DNA of 23,426 bases from an uncultured Eubacteriales bacterium (GTDB lineage Bacteria; Bacillota; Clostridia; Christensenellales; CAG-138), in contig URFJ01000014.1 of NCBI GenBank assembly GCA_900547135.1, positions 1 through 23,426 on the forward strand, written 5' to 3'. Numbering within the stretch: the first letter of the stretch is position 1; every line of letters starts with the position of its first letter. Both the position numbers and the translations under genes were made by a program. Positions 7,202 through 14,227 of the stretch are shown here, piece by piece. The notes under the pieces are model-generated. The model was not told the DNA's origin and made no database searches. It saw nothing but the letters and a program-made list of their open reading frames with translations.

Positions 7202-7230
7202 ATTATAACCCATACACGGGCGGGGAACAA
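7202..7230 (-). promoter_or_regulatory. promoter of the walJ operon
   Basis: On the minus strand TTGTTC (7230-7225), 17-bp spacer, TATAAT (7207-7202). The start codon of walJ is about 60 bp downstream. It is divergent from the ABC-F promoter, with about 55 bp between the two -35 boxes. Confidence 0.75.
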
Positions 7231-7284
7231 GCTGTCGCCTATGAAGATTTCATGCTCCAATATATAAATTACAAAAAAGATGGA

Positions 7285-7313
7285 TTGACGAGAAATCAAA
7301 GCTGTGCTATAAT
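7285..7313 (+). promoter_or_regulatory. promoter of the ABC-F gene
   Basis: TTGACG (7285-7290), 17-bp spacer, perfect TATAAT (7308-7313) preceded by TGC as an extended -10. Transcription should begin near 7320, about 250 nt before the ABC-F start codon. Confidence 0.85.
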
Positions 7314-7342
7314 AACAAAAAACATGAAACGGAGTTGAGAGG

Positions 7343-7363
7343 ATGTTAATAGCTTCCTGCTAA
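7343..7363 (+). CDS. six-codon leader peptide MLIASC
   Basis: ATG TTA ATA GCT TCC TGC TAA, starting about 20 nt after the predicted transcription start. GGAG at 7331-7334 lies 8 bases before the ATG. The codons from 7348 form the 5' arm of the leader stem 7348-7360/7426-7439, so a ribosome stalled on this peptide would keep that stem open. Short hydrophobic leader peptides ahead of antibiotic-resistance ABC-F genes (for example MYLIFM of msrD) are known stalling sites. The peptide itself is unrecognised and its translation is inferred. A shorter frame (MKRS, 7324-7338) ends over its ribosome binding region. Confidence 0.6.
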   Translation: MLIASC

Positions 7364-7532
7364 AATAACGATCAGGGTATTTTGATAAATCTTTTGCCAT
7401 AGCGGCAAAGGTTTGACGTACCCATGCAGGAAAGCTATTCATAATCAAGTTCCGCCGTTTGTTTATACGCTGATATTTTTGTGTATAATTGCATGCCACG
7501 GCCGCAGGATGGCTATCCTGCGGCCTTGTTTT
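7348..7532 (+). promoter_or_regulatory. ribosome-mediated transcription attenuator of the ABC-F gene
   Basis: Three mutually exclusive pairings can be read. Segment 1 AATAGCTTCCTGC (7348-7360) pairs with segment 2 GCAGGAAAGCTATT (7426-7439), 13 bp with one bulged A. Segment 2 can instead pair with GCTATCCTGC (7512-7521), nine base pairs and one A-A mismatch, which takes the 3' arm of the terminator. The terminator stem itself is 7500-7510/7515-7525. Segment 1 is coding sequence of the leader peptide, so stalling there should free segment 2 to act as antiterminator. A small hairpin (7393-7398/7404-7409) lies in the first loop. Confidence 0.7.
7500..7532 (+). terminator. intrinsic terminator inside the ABC-F leader
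   Basis: GGCCGCAGGAT (7500-7510) pairs perfectly with ATCCTGCGGCC (7515-7525) around GGCT and is followed by TTGTTTT. It lies 37 bp before the ABC-F start codon, downstream of the promoter, so it can only make sense as a conditional stop. Confidence 0.9.
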
Positions 7533-7568
7533 ATACATAGCCCGGGACTGGGCGGGAAAGGAGCAATT

Positions 7569-9035
7569 ATGTCCATAATCAGCGTAGATAACCTAACGTT
7601 CTGCTATGATGGCAGCTATGATAATATATTTGAAAATGTCTCATTCAAGATCGACACGGATTGGAGACTGGGTTTTATAGGAAGAAATGGAAGGGGCAAA
7701 ACAACGTTTTTGAACCTGCTCATGGGTAAATACAGGTACAAGGGCAGCGTTAGCGCGTCGGTCGCGTTTGACTACTTTCCATTCGAAGTGCCGGACGCCT
7801 CAATGACTACGATTGAAGTCATTGAAAGCGTTAGTCCGGACTACGAACATTGGAGGCTTATGAAGGAGCTTAACCTGATGAAGGCTACAGAGGACATGTT
7901 ATACAGGCCCTTTAGCACCCTGAGCAACGGCGAGCGGACGAAAGCGCTGCTTGCGGCACTGTTTATAAAGGAAAACAACTTCCTACTAATCGATGAACCG
8001 ACCAACCATCTGGATATGGAAGCGCGCGGGATGGTCAGCGACTATCTAAGGAACAAGAATGGCTTTATACTGGTATCGCATGACAGGGCGTTTCTTGACA
8101 AGTGCATAGACCATGTGCTATCCATAAATAAATCCACCATTGAGGTGCAGAAGGGAAACTTCTCCACATGGCAGATAAACAAGGAGATGAGGGACAACTT
8201 TGAAATAGATAAAAACGAGAAACTGAAAAAGGATATAGAGAGACTGAAGCGGGCTGCCGGACGCATGGCGGGGTGGTCGGACGACATAGAGAAAACCAAA
8301 ATAGGCTACGGCCCATGCGACAGGGGAAACATAGGCGCGAAGGCCGCAAAGATGATGCGCCATGCAAAAGCCGTTGAAACCAGGCGTGAGCGCGCAGTGG
8401 AGGAGAAGGAAAAGCTTCTCAAGGACATAGAGTATTTTAGTCCGCTAAAGGTGAGCCCAATGCCCTATTTCAGCGATACGTTGCTTTCCCTTAAAGGCGT
8501 TAGCATACGCTACGGCAAAAAGACAGCGTGCAAGGATGTGAGCTTTACAGTCCGTCAGAGCGGCCGTATAGCGCTGTGCGGCAAAAACGGTTGTGGAAAG
8601 TCAAGCGTATTGAAGCTCATACTTGGGGAGGAACTTGAGTTTGAGGGGGAAGTTAATATAGGAAGCAGGCTCAAAATATCATACGTGCAGCAGGATACGT
8701 CCAAGCTTAGCGGAAGCCTGACGGAATTTGCAAAAAGCCGCGGAATAGATGAAAGCCTGTTTAAAACGATCCTGCGCAAGCTGGAATTTTCCCGAATACA
8801 GTTTGAAAAGGATATATCGGATTACAGCGAAGGGCAGAAGAAAAAGACACTGATTGCTGGGAGTCTGTGCGAATGCGCAAACCTGTATATTTGGGACGAA
8901 CCGCTTAACTTTATAGACGTGATGTCCAGGATGCAGATCGAGCGCCTCATAATGGAAAGCATGCCAACAATGCTGATAGTAGAGCATGACGAAGCGTTTT
9001 TGAACCTTATAGCCACTGATATAGTACGGCTCTAG
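7569..9035 (+). CDS. ABC-F ribosome protection protein, Lsa/CplR type
   Basis: A 488-residue cytoplasmic protein of two fused ABC ATPase domains without membrane segments. First domain: Walker A 38-45 (GRNGRGKT), signature LSNGE 118-122, Walker B 139-144 (LLIDEP). The charged interdomain linker runs about 200-295. Second domain: Walker A 338-345 (GKNGCGKS), signature SEGQKKK about 420-426, Walker B with IWDEPLN 441-447. Residue patterns (TDWRLGFIGRNGRGKTTF, IWDEPLNFIDVMSRMQIE) match the Lsa/CplR branch. These proteins bind the ribosomal E site and dislodge lincosamides, pleuromutilins and streptogramin A. GGGAAAGGAG precedes the ATG at 7569. The frame stays open upstream, but that is the leader region. 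The drug spectrum is inferred from family, not demonstrated. Confidence 0.93.
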   Translation: MSIISVDNLTFCYDGSYDNIFENVSFKIDTDWRLGFIGRNGRGKTTFLNLLMGKYRYKGSVSASVAFDYFPFEVPDASMTTIEVIESVSPDYEHWRLMKELNLMKATEDMLYRPFSTLSNGERTKALLAALFIKENNFLLIDEPTNHLDMEARGMVSDYLRNKNGFILVSHDRAFLDKCIDHVLSINKSTIEVQKGNFSTWQINKEMRDNFEIDKNEKLKKDIERLKRAAGRMAGWSDDIEKTKIGYGPCDRGNIGAKAAKMMRHAKAVETRRERAVEEKEKLLKDIEYFSPLKVSPMPYFSDTLLSLKGVSIRYGKKTACKDVSFTVRQSGRIALCGKNGCGKSSVLKLILGEELEFEGEVNIGSRLKISYVQQDTSKLSGSLTEFAKSRGIDESLFKTILRKLEFSRIQFEKDISDYSEGQKKKTLIAGSLCECANLYIWDEPLNFIDVMSRMQIERLIMESMPTMLIVEHDEAFLNLIATDIVRL

Positions 9036-9045
9036 CGGGGATAAA

Positions 9046-9087
9046 AACAAAATCACGCCTGGTACCAACGCCTGGCGTGTTTTGTTT
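9046..9087. terminator. bidirectional terminator between ABC-F gene and btuD
   Basis: AACAAAA-T-CACGCC (to 9059) pairs with GGCGTG-TTTTGTTT (9074-9087) around a 14-base loop. The A-tract and T-tract flanks allow termination in both directions, fitting the convergent genes on either side. The remaining gap to 9262 shows nothing recognisable. Confidence 0.75.
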
Positions 9088-9262
9088 AGGAGGTAGGAAG
9101 AAAACGAACCTATAAACGTGTTCTGTATAGCAATCGAGCGATAAATGGGGGGAGCATTTATTCTCTCTGCATGTACACCTATAATACGCACGAGAACATC
9201 GGGTGGTTGCGTTATATTATGAACTTATAATGAACTGTTTAAGGCAACTTTATGAAGGAAAA

Positions 9263-10039
9263 TTAATCCATATCTTCAATAACATACGGCCTTCCCTGCT
9301 CATTTGAGATGTTTGAGGATATGCCGTACACTTGGGCCATTGAGGTCTGGTTTACGGTTTCTCCGGGAGTGCCGTATCCATATATGGCGCCGTCTTTAAG
9401 AAACGCTATTTTGTCGCAGTAATGGGACGCAAGGTTTACGTCGTGAAGCACACAGATGGCGGACAGTCCGTTATTGGCGCACAGGCTGCGCACAAGCTTC
9501 AATATTTCAAGCTGATACTTTATGTCCAAGCTGGATATGGGTTCGTCAAGGAGCAAGATTTCCGCACTCTGGCATATTGCTCTGGCAATAAGGATGCGCT
9601 GCCATTCGCCCCCGGACAAGGTAAGTATGGAACGAGCCTTAAGGTGTTCAACATGAGCCATCTCCATAGCCGTTAGAGCGGTGCGCATATCTTGCGCCCC
9701 CGCGCTTCCCAGCAGGCCGATATGAGGATTACGGCCCATAAGCACGATATCAAGAGCCGTAAACCCAAACTCGGGGACTGATCTCTGGGGGGCCATTGCC
9801 ATATGCTTTGAAAGCTCCTTTGCTCTGTAACTGCGCACGTCAACGCCGTCTATAAGGACCCTTCCGGATTTTGGGCGAAGAAACCCGCTGATGCAGCGCA
9901 TAAGCGTTGTTTTCCCGCTTCCGTTAGGCCCCAGAAGGCCCAACATGCACCCATGCTCAAGCCGGAGGCTTACATCCTTTAAGACGTCCCTGCCGTTATA
10001 TTGAAAGCTTACGCAATCGACTAAAACCCGATTAGTCAT
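9263..10039 (-). CDS. btuD: ABC transporter ATPase, cobalamin/iron-siderophore type (BtuD-like)
   Basis: The 258-residue ATPase of a type II ABC importer. Walker A is GPNGSGKT (37-44), the signature LSGGEWQR (141-148), Walker B ILLLDEP (161-167), D-loop SSLD (169-172), and the switch His199 lies in VLHDVN. It would power import by the permease encoded just upstream, whose stop overlaps its start by 8 bp. By sequence alone the FecE/BtuD family does not distinguish B12 from ferric siderophores or haem; the cobalamin riboswitch at the head of the operon makes corrinoid the likely substrate. It is the last gene of the operon, ending at a terminator shared with the ABC-F gene. Confidence 0.92.
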   Translation of the reverse strand: MTNRVLVDCVSFQYNGRDVLKDVSLRLEHGCMLGLLGPNGSGKTTLMRCISGFLRPKSGRVLIDGVDVRSYRAKELSKHMAMAPQRSVPEFGFTALDIVLMGRNPHIGLLGSAGAQDMRTALTAMEMAHVEHLKARSILTLSGGEWQRILIARAICQSAEILLLDEPISSLDIKYQLEILKLVRSLCANNGLSAICVLHDVNLASHYCDKIAFLKDGAIYGYGTPGETVNQTSMAQVYGISSNISNEQGRPYVIEDMD

Positions 10040-11051
10040 TCAGTCCTCCTTTCGCGTAACGCTTCATGATAAAAAGGAAGAAAGGAACCCCGCATATAGC
10101 GCACAGCACGCCGACAGGGAGTTCTATGGGCGGAAACAGGCATCTTGACAGGGTGTCCATAACGCACAGGAATACCCCCCCGCCAAGGAATGAACAGGGT
10201 AGCAGCGTACGATGGTCGGGGCCGGCCGCAAGGCGTATCATGTGGGGTATTATCAATCCCACAAATCCGACAACCCCCGAAACCGCCACGCAGGCCGCTG
10301 CCAAAACGGTTGCCAGCAAAATTATTATACGGAGGTGGCGCGAGTAATCCACGCCAAGCATTCTGGCCTCCTCCTCACCAAGAAGCATTACGTTAAGCGG
10401 CCGTGAAAAGAGCATAAGCACAGCTGAAACCGGCAGGATTGAAACGGCTGCAAACAGAACCTTGCTGTAGCTAGCCGACGAAAAGCTTCCAAGCAGCCAC
10501 ATGAAGATATTGTCAAGCCGGCCGCGGTTAAGTATCATAATGGCGGATGTAAGGGCGGAAAACAGGGAGGACAGCGCTATACCTGCAAGGAGCAGGGAGG
10601 TGGTGGAGACTCTGGACTTTACCCGCGACGCAAAGAACACCAGCATCACGCATAAAAGCCCGCCGGCAAAGGCAAATGCCGCTATACCGCCAAGGCCGTA
10701 CACGGACAGGCCCGCCCCGACCCCCATGGTCATGGCCACCGCAGCGCCGAACCCGGCTCCTGAGCTTACCCCCAGTATATGGCTGTCAGCCATAGGATTT
10801 TTAAAAACCCCCTGAAGACAGCATCCGGCCACGGCAAGACCCCCGCCTACCAAATATGATAGTATTGCGCGGGGGAGGCGGACGCTTCTGAGTATAACCG
10901 CCGATGGCTCAGTGCTTGAGCTGAATAACAGTGAAAGCTCGGACAGCTTAAGCCCCGTGCTTCCCATGACGATGCCAAATATAAGCGCAAGCGCGCTCAA
11001 CACGATGAGAATAGCCAGCGGGGCTGTAAGCCCTTTTCCGTTAAGTTTCAC
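10032..11051 (-). CDS. btuC: FecCD-family ABC permease (BtuC-like)
   Basis: A 339-residue, very hydrophobic permease with about ten transmembrane helices. It contains the family's diagnostic block GVVGFVGLIIPHMIRLAAGPDHR-type sequence (broken here by wording only) near residues 260-282 and an early RLPRAILSYLVGGGLAVAG motif. It would form the dimeric membrane channel with btuD below and accept cargo from the lipoprotein BtuF. The start is placed at GTG 11051, four bases after GGAGGAAAA-type sequence; a longer GTG-initiated frame from 11075 has no ribosome binding site. It follows btuF by about 70 bp and overlaps btuD by 8 bp. Confidence 0.92.
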   Translation of the reverse strand: MKLNGKGLTAPLAILIVLSALALIFGIVMGSTGLKLSELSLLFSSSTEPSAVILRSVRLPRAILSYLVGGGLAVAGCCLQGVFKNPMADSHILGVSSGAGFGAAVAMTMGVGAGLSVYGLGGIAAFAFAGGLLCVMLVFFASRVKSRVSTTSLLLAGIALSSLFSALTSAIMILNRGRLDNIFMWLLGSFSSASYSKVLFAAVSILPVSAVLMLFSRPLNVMLLGEEEARMLGVDYSRHLRIIILLATVLAAACVAVSGVVGFVGLIIPHMIRLAAGPDHRTLLPCSFLGGGVFLCVMDTLSRCLFPPIELPVGVLCAICGVPFFLFIMKRYAKGGLND

Positions 11052-11119
11052 TTTTCCTCCGTTATAAATGCTCACGCTATGTCAAAGCGGTAAAAACCAT
11101 GGGCTCGGGATCGGTCCGG

Positions 11120-12013
11120 TCAGCCGGCCTGCGCTTGAGTTATTATTTTTGCTATTGCCTCAACCGCGTCGGCAATTCTTGGACCGGGACGCTCCACGGT
11201 TTCAACGTCTATGGCAAACACCCTGCCCTCCTTCACGGCGGTGAGATCGCTGTAGCCCGCGGCGGCGGAAAGCTGTTCAACGGTGTACAGCGAGGATAGC
11301 AATATTATGTCGGGATCCTTTTCCACCAGCGTTTCCAGCGAGTATTCCACCCACTGCACATCCACGTCCTTAGTTATGCATTCGCCTCCGGCAAGCTCAA
11401 TGGCGGAATTTATAAAGCTTCCGTTGCCGCCAGTCCAGTTTCCAAATTCGCCGTAGCTCATAACATAGTAAACGGCAGGCTTGGCTCCTTCTCCGTTCGG
11501 TTTTACAGCACTGATCCTGTCCTTTATATCCGATACAAGCGCCTCCGGCCTGGCTCCGCATACAGCCGCAATCAGCTCTATTGACTTATATATTTCATCA
11601 TAAGTCGTTGCCTCTGAACAGACGACCGTACATCCTGCGTTTTGAAGGCTGTCGATGGTTTCCTGCTGCAGGTGATTTCCCGCAAGCACAACGTCAGCTT
11701 TGGCGGCAATTACAGCCTCAACATTGGGGCCGTTATAGTCGCCCATAATGGAAACCTCCTTAGCCTGTTCTGGATAGGTGCTGTATTCATCCCTTCCAAC
11801 CAGCTTGTCGCCAAGCCCGAGCGCGTAAATAATTTCAGTGTTGCTTGGGGTAAGCGAAACGATCGTCTTTACTTCCTTTGGTACGGATACCTCCCTGCCG
11901 ATTATATCGGTCACAGTAGATGGGCCCTGTGACTGCTGCACGCCGCATGACGCAAGCATAGCCGCTGCTATTATCAGGGCCAGAAGGAGTGCGCCGGGTT
12001 TTCTCAGTTTCAT
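11120..12013 (-). CDS. btuF: cobalamin-binding lipoprotein (BtuF-like)
   Basis: A 297-residue extracytoplasmic solute-binding protein. Residues 1-22 are a lipoprotein signal with lipobox LASC, so Cys23 would be lipidated and anchor it to the outer face of the membrane. The body is a PF01497-type periplasmic-binding domain: IVSLTPSNTEIIYALGLGDKLVGRDEY, then NVEAVIAAKADVVLAG and a C-terminal VKEGRVFAIDVETVERPGPR. It hands its ligand to the BtuC-like permease. The ATG at 12013 has GGGAGG with six bases of spacing. The frame is open much further upstream to 12259, but that part is riboswitch sequence, not protein. Corrinoid specificity is inferred from the riboswitch. Confidence 0.92.
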   Translation of the reverse strand: MKLRKPGALLLALIIAAAMLASCGVQQSQGPSTVTDIIGREVSVPKEVKTIVSLTPSNTEIIYALGLGDKLVGRDEYSTYPEQAKEVSIMGDYNGPNVEAVIAAKADVVLAGNHLQQETIDSLQNAGCTVVCSEATTYDEIYKSIELIAAVCGARPEALVSDIKDRISAVKPNGEGAKPAVYYVMSYGEFGNWTGGNGSFINSAIELAGGECITKDVDVQWVEYSLETLVEKDPDIILLSSLYTVEQLSAAAGYSDLTAVKEGRVFAIDVETVERPGPRIADAVEAIAKIITQAQAG

Positions 12014-12124
12014 AAAATACCTCCCAAAAATTTTATTTCCCAATAAAAACGGCCCCAGGCTTTCTTCAGCATGGAGCGGTGCGCACAAAAATAAACGCAC
12101 TCTTCTTCCCACCGAAGAAAAGAA

Positions 12125-12285
12125 CTGTCTCTGGGCGGACGGATAGGTCTCCCGGCTTTGCTTCATCCGCGTCAGCCGCCTTCCCGCCCTTATACTTGGG
12201 CAGTGGCACATGGCTGAAGCGTCGGCTTCACGGTAGCGGGGGCTGCAACGGAGTTTCACCGCTTTCCCAAGATCAATAATTGATC
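12125..12285 (-). promoter_or_regulatory. cobalamin riboswitch (B12 box)
   Basis: On the minus strand the conserved parts appear in order: GGGAAAGCGGTGAAACTCCG, then GCAGCCCCCGCTACCGTGA, a GAAGC/GCTTC stem, GCCACTG, AAGTATAAGGGCGGGAAGG, and the B12 box AGCCGGGAGACCTATCC (consensus AGYCAGGAGACCTGCC). Boundaries are approximate. Adenosyl- or other cobalamin binding should switch off the btuFCD operon. The 110 nt between the element and the btuF ribosome binding site contain short hairpins and a GTTTTTATT stretch, but I could not settle whether control is by termination or by translation. Confidence 0.92.
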
Positions 12286-12322
12286 TTAATTATCCGCAGC
12301 CTTTATTATTAGGTTTGCAAGG

Positions 12323-12351
12323 ATTATATCAGCGCTAAGGATTAAAGTCAA
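12323..12351 (-). promoter_or_regulatory. promoter of the btuFCD operon
   Basis: On the minus strand TTGACT (12351-12346), 17-bp spacer, TATAAT (12328-12323) with an extended TGA element. It sits about 40 bp before the riboswitch aptamer. Confidence 0.85.
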
Positions 12352-12452
12352 CACGGGGGCGTGGACTTTTATAATTGTATGCCGGATTATCGCGATGAGA
12401 AAACTAGGTTTGCCGTGCTAAATATAAAATGAACAAAGTTCGGTTAAAATTA

Positions 12453-12482
12453 TTGACACGGATGGCCGGCGCAACGCATAAT
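12453..12482 (+). promoter_or_regulatory. promoter of glnS-gltX
   Basis: TTGACA (12453-12458), 18-bp spacer, CATAAT (12477-12482), 53 bp before the glnS start codon. No T-box leader, which often controls synthetase genes in Bacillota, fits in this short leader. Confidence 0.65.
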
Positions 12483-12534
12483 AGAGGGTAAAATTGGCCG
12501 CGATACCATAATTATTTTGGAAAGGCGTGATAAA

Positions 12535-14184
12535 ATGGAAGAGATCAGGACGGAGCAGCCTAAAAACTTTATTGAGGAATTGGTCGAACAGGATATGGTG
12601 AATAACCCCGTTGTCCACACCCGTTTTCCGCCTGAACCAAACGGATACATACATATCGGGCATGCAAAGGCCCTGTTTGTGGATTTCGGTATTGCCGAAA
12701 AGTATGGCGGCAAGTGCAACCTTCGGTTTGACGATACAAACCCCGCCAAGGAGGACGTAGAATACGTTGAAGCTATAGAGGAGGATATCCGGTGGCTCGG
12801 ATTTGAGTGGGATAAGCTCAGGTTTGGCTCCCAATACTTCGACACCTGCTACGAGCTTGCGATAAAGCTAATAAAAAAGGGCGTAGCATACGTATGCGAC
12901 CTTTCCAAGGATGAAATGCGTGAATACCGCGGCACGCTCACCGAACCAGGAAAGGACAGCCCTTACAGGAACAGGAGCGTGGAGGAAAACCTTGTGCTGT
13001 TTGAGCGCATGAGAAACGGCGAATTTGAAGACGGCTCAAGAATACTGAGGGCCAAGATAGACATGGCGTCACCGAATATCAATATGAGGGATCCTGCCAT
13101 TTACAGGATACTGCACCGCAGCCATCACCAAACCGGCGACAAATGGTGCATATATCCTATGTACGATTTTGCCCATCCCATACAGGACGCTATCGAAGGG
13201 GTTACGCATTCGCTATGCTCGCTTGAGTACGAAGCGCACAGGCCGCTGTATGATTGGGTCATAGAACAGTGCGGGTTTGAACACAAGCCGCGCCAGATTG
13301 AGTTTGCGCGGCTGAATATGACCAATACCATAATGTCAAAGCGCTACCTGAGAAGGCTCGTAGAGGAGGGATTTGTCTCAGGCTGGGACGATCCGCGCAT
13401 GCCCACCATATGCGCAATGAGGCGCAGGGGATATACAAAGGAAGCGATAGCGGATTTCCTTGGACGCGTGGGAGTGTCAAAGGCCGACTCGGTGGTAGAC
13501 ACCGCTATGCTTGAGCACTGTGTGAGGGAGCATCTCAACCTTACCGCGTATAGGGCCATGGCAGTGCTTGACCCGGTAAAGCTGGTGATAACAAACTGGG
13601 AAGAAGGAACTTTCGAGGATATAGAGATTGAAAATCTGCCCGGACAGCCGGAAGCCGGAGTGCATACCGTGCGGTTTGGCAAAGAGGTATATATTGAGCG
13701 CGAGGATTTTATGGAGGAACCGCCCAAAAAGTATTTTAGGCTGAAACTAGGCGGTGAGGTAAGGCTTAAGGGTGCTTATATAATAAAATGTGAGGATGTC
13801 GCAAAGGATTCTGTGGGAAATATCATTGAAATACGGTGCACTTATGATCCTGAAACCAGGAGCGGTCAATGCCAACGCAAGGTAAAGGGAACGCTGCACT
13901 GGGTTCCCGCGCATGATGCGGTAAAAGCGGAGTTTAGGCTGTACGAAGCGCTTTTGCGTGACAGCGGCGATGGCGGTGACGGGGATTTTATAGAGATGCT
14001 AAACCCGAATTCGCTCCGAATTTTACATGGATATGTCGAGCCGTTTTTGGCCGGATGCGAGCCTATGGATCGGTTCCAGTTCATGCGTACGGGCTATTTT
14101 GCAGCCGACCAATATGACCATTGCAAAGGAAAACCTGTTTTTAACAGAACGGTTAGCCTGAAGGACAGCTTTAAGCTGAATTGA
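12535..14184 (+). CDS. glnS: glutaminyl-tRNA synthetase
   Basis: A 549-residue class I synthetase that charges tRNA(Gln) directly with glutamine. It opens with VHTRFPPEPNGYIHIGHAK (HIGH at 40-43), followed by the GlnRS-specific NLRFDDTNPAKEDVEYVEAI and the KMSKS-equivalent MSKR at 267-270. The C-terminal half (about 335-549) is the two-barrel anticodon-binding domain, with GlnRS blocks such as RFGKEVYIEREDF and FNRTVSLKDSF at the end. The start is ATG 12535 with GGAAAGG about nine bases upstream; a TTG 18 bp earlier is less likely. Most Clostridia make Gln-tRNA(Gln) through GatCAB amidation, so a dedicated GlnRS is notable. It is followed 43 bp later by gltX. Confidence 0.97.
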   Translation: MEEIRTEQPKNFIEELVEQDMVNNPVVHTRFPPEPNGYIHIGHAKALFVDFGIAEKYGGKCNLRFDDTNPAKEDVEYVEAIEEDIRWLGFEWDKLRFGSQYFDTCYELAIKLIKKGVAYVCDLSKDEMREYRGTLTEPGKDSPYRNRSVEENLVLFERMRNGEFEDGSRILRAKIDMASPNINMRDPAIYRILHRSHHQTGDKWCIYPMYDFAHPIQDAIEGVTHSLCSLEYEAHRPLYDWVIEQCGFEHKPRQIEFARLNMTNTIMSKRYLRRLVEEGFVSGWDDPRMPTICAMRRRGYTKEAIADFLGRVGVSKADSVVDTAMLEHCVREHLNLTAYRAMAVLDPVKLVITNWEEGTFEDIEIENLPGQPEAGVHTVRFGKEVYIEREDFMEEPPKKYFRLKLGGEVRLKGAYIIKCEDVAKDSVGNIIEIRCTYDPETRSGQCQRKVKGTLHWVPAHDAVKAEFRLYEALLRDSGDGGDGDFIEMLNPNSLRILHGYVEPFLAGCEPMDRFQFMRTGYFAADQYDHCKGKPVFNRTVSLKDSFKLN

Positions 14185-14227
14185 TTTTCATAATACTAAT
14201 TTAAACGGGTAGGAGAGGACTTTTATT

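Noticed and set aside
7413..7568. 52-codon N-terminal extension of the ABC-F protein
   Set aside because: It reads through the attenuator and terminator; AAAGGAG and the family start MSIISVDNLTF place the true start at 7569.
8679..9191. 170-codon minus-strand frame opposite the end of the ABC-F gene
   Set aside because: Shadow of the second ATPase domain; composition not protein-like.
12014..12259. 82-codon N-terminal extension of BtuF
   Set aside because: It is riboswitch sequence; the lipoprotein signal and GGGAGG put the start at 12013.
12371..12534. T-box riboswitch before glnS
   Set aside because: No T-box sequence (TGGNACCGCG type) or specifier stem; the leader after the promoter is only about 45 nt.
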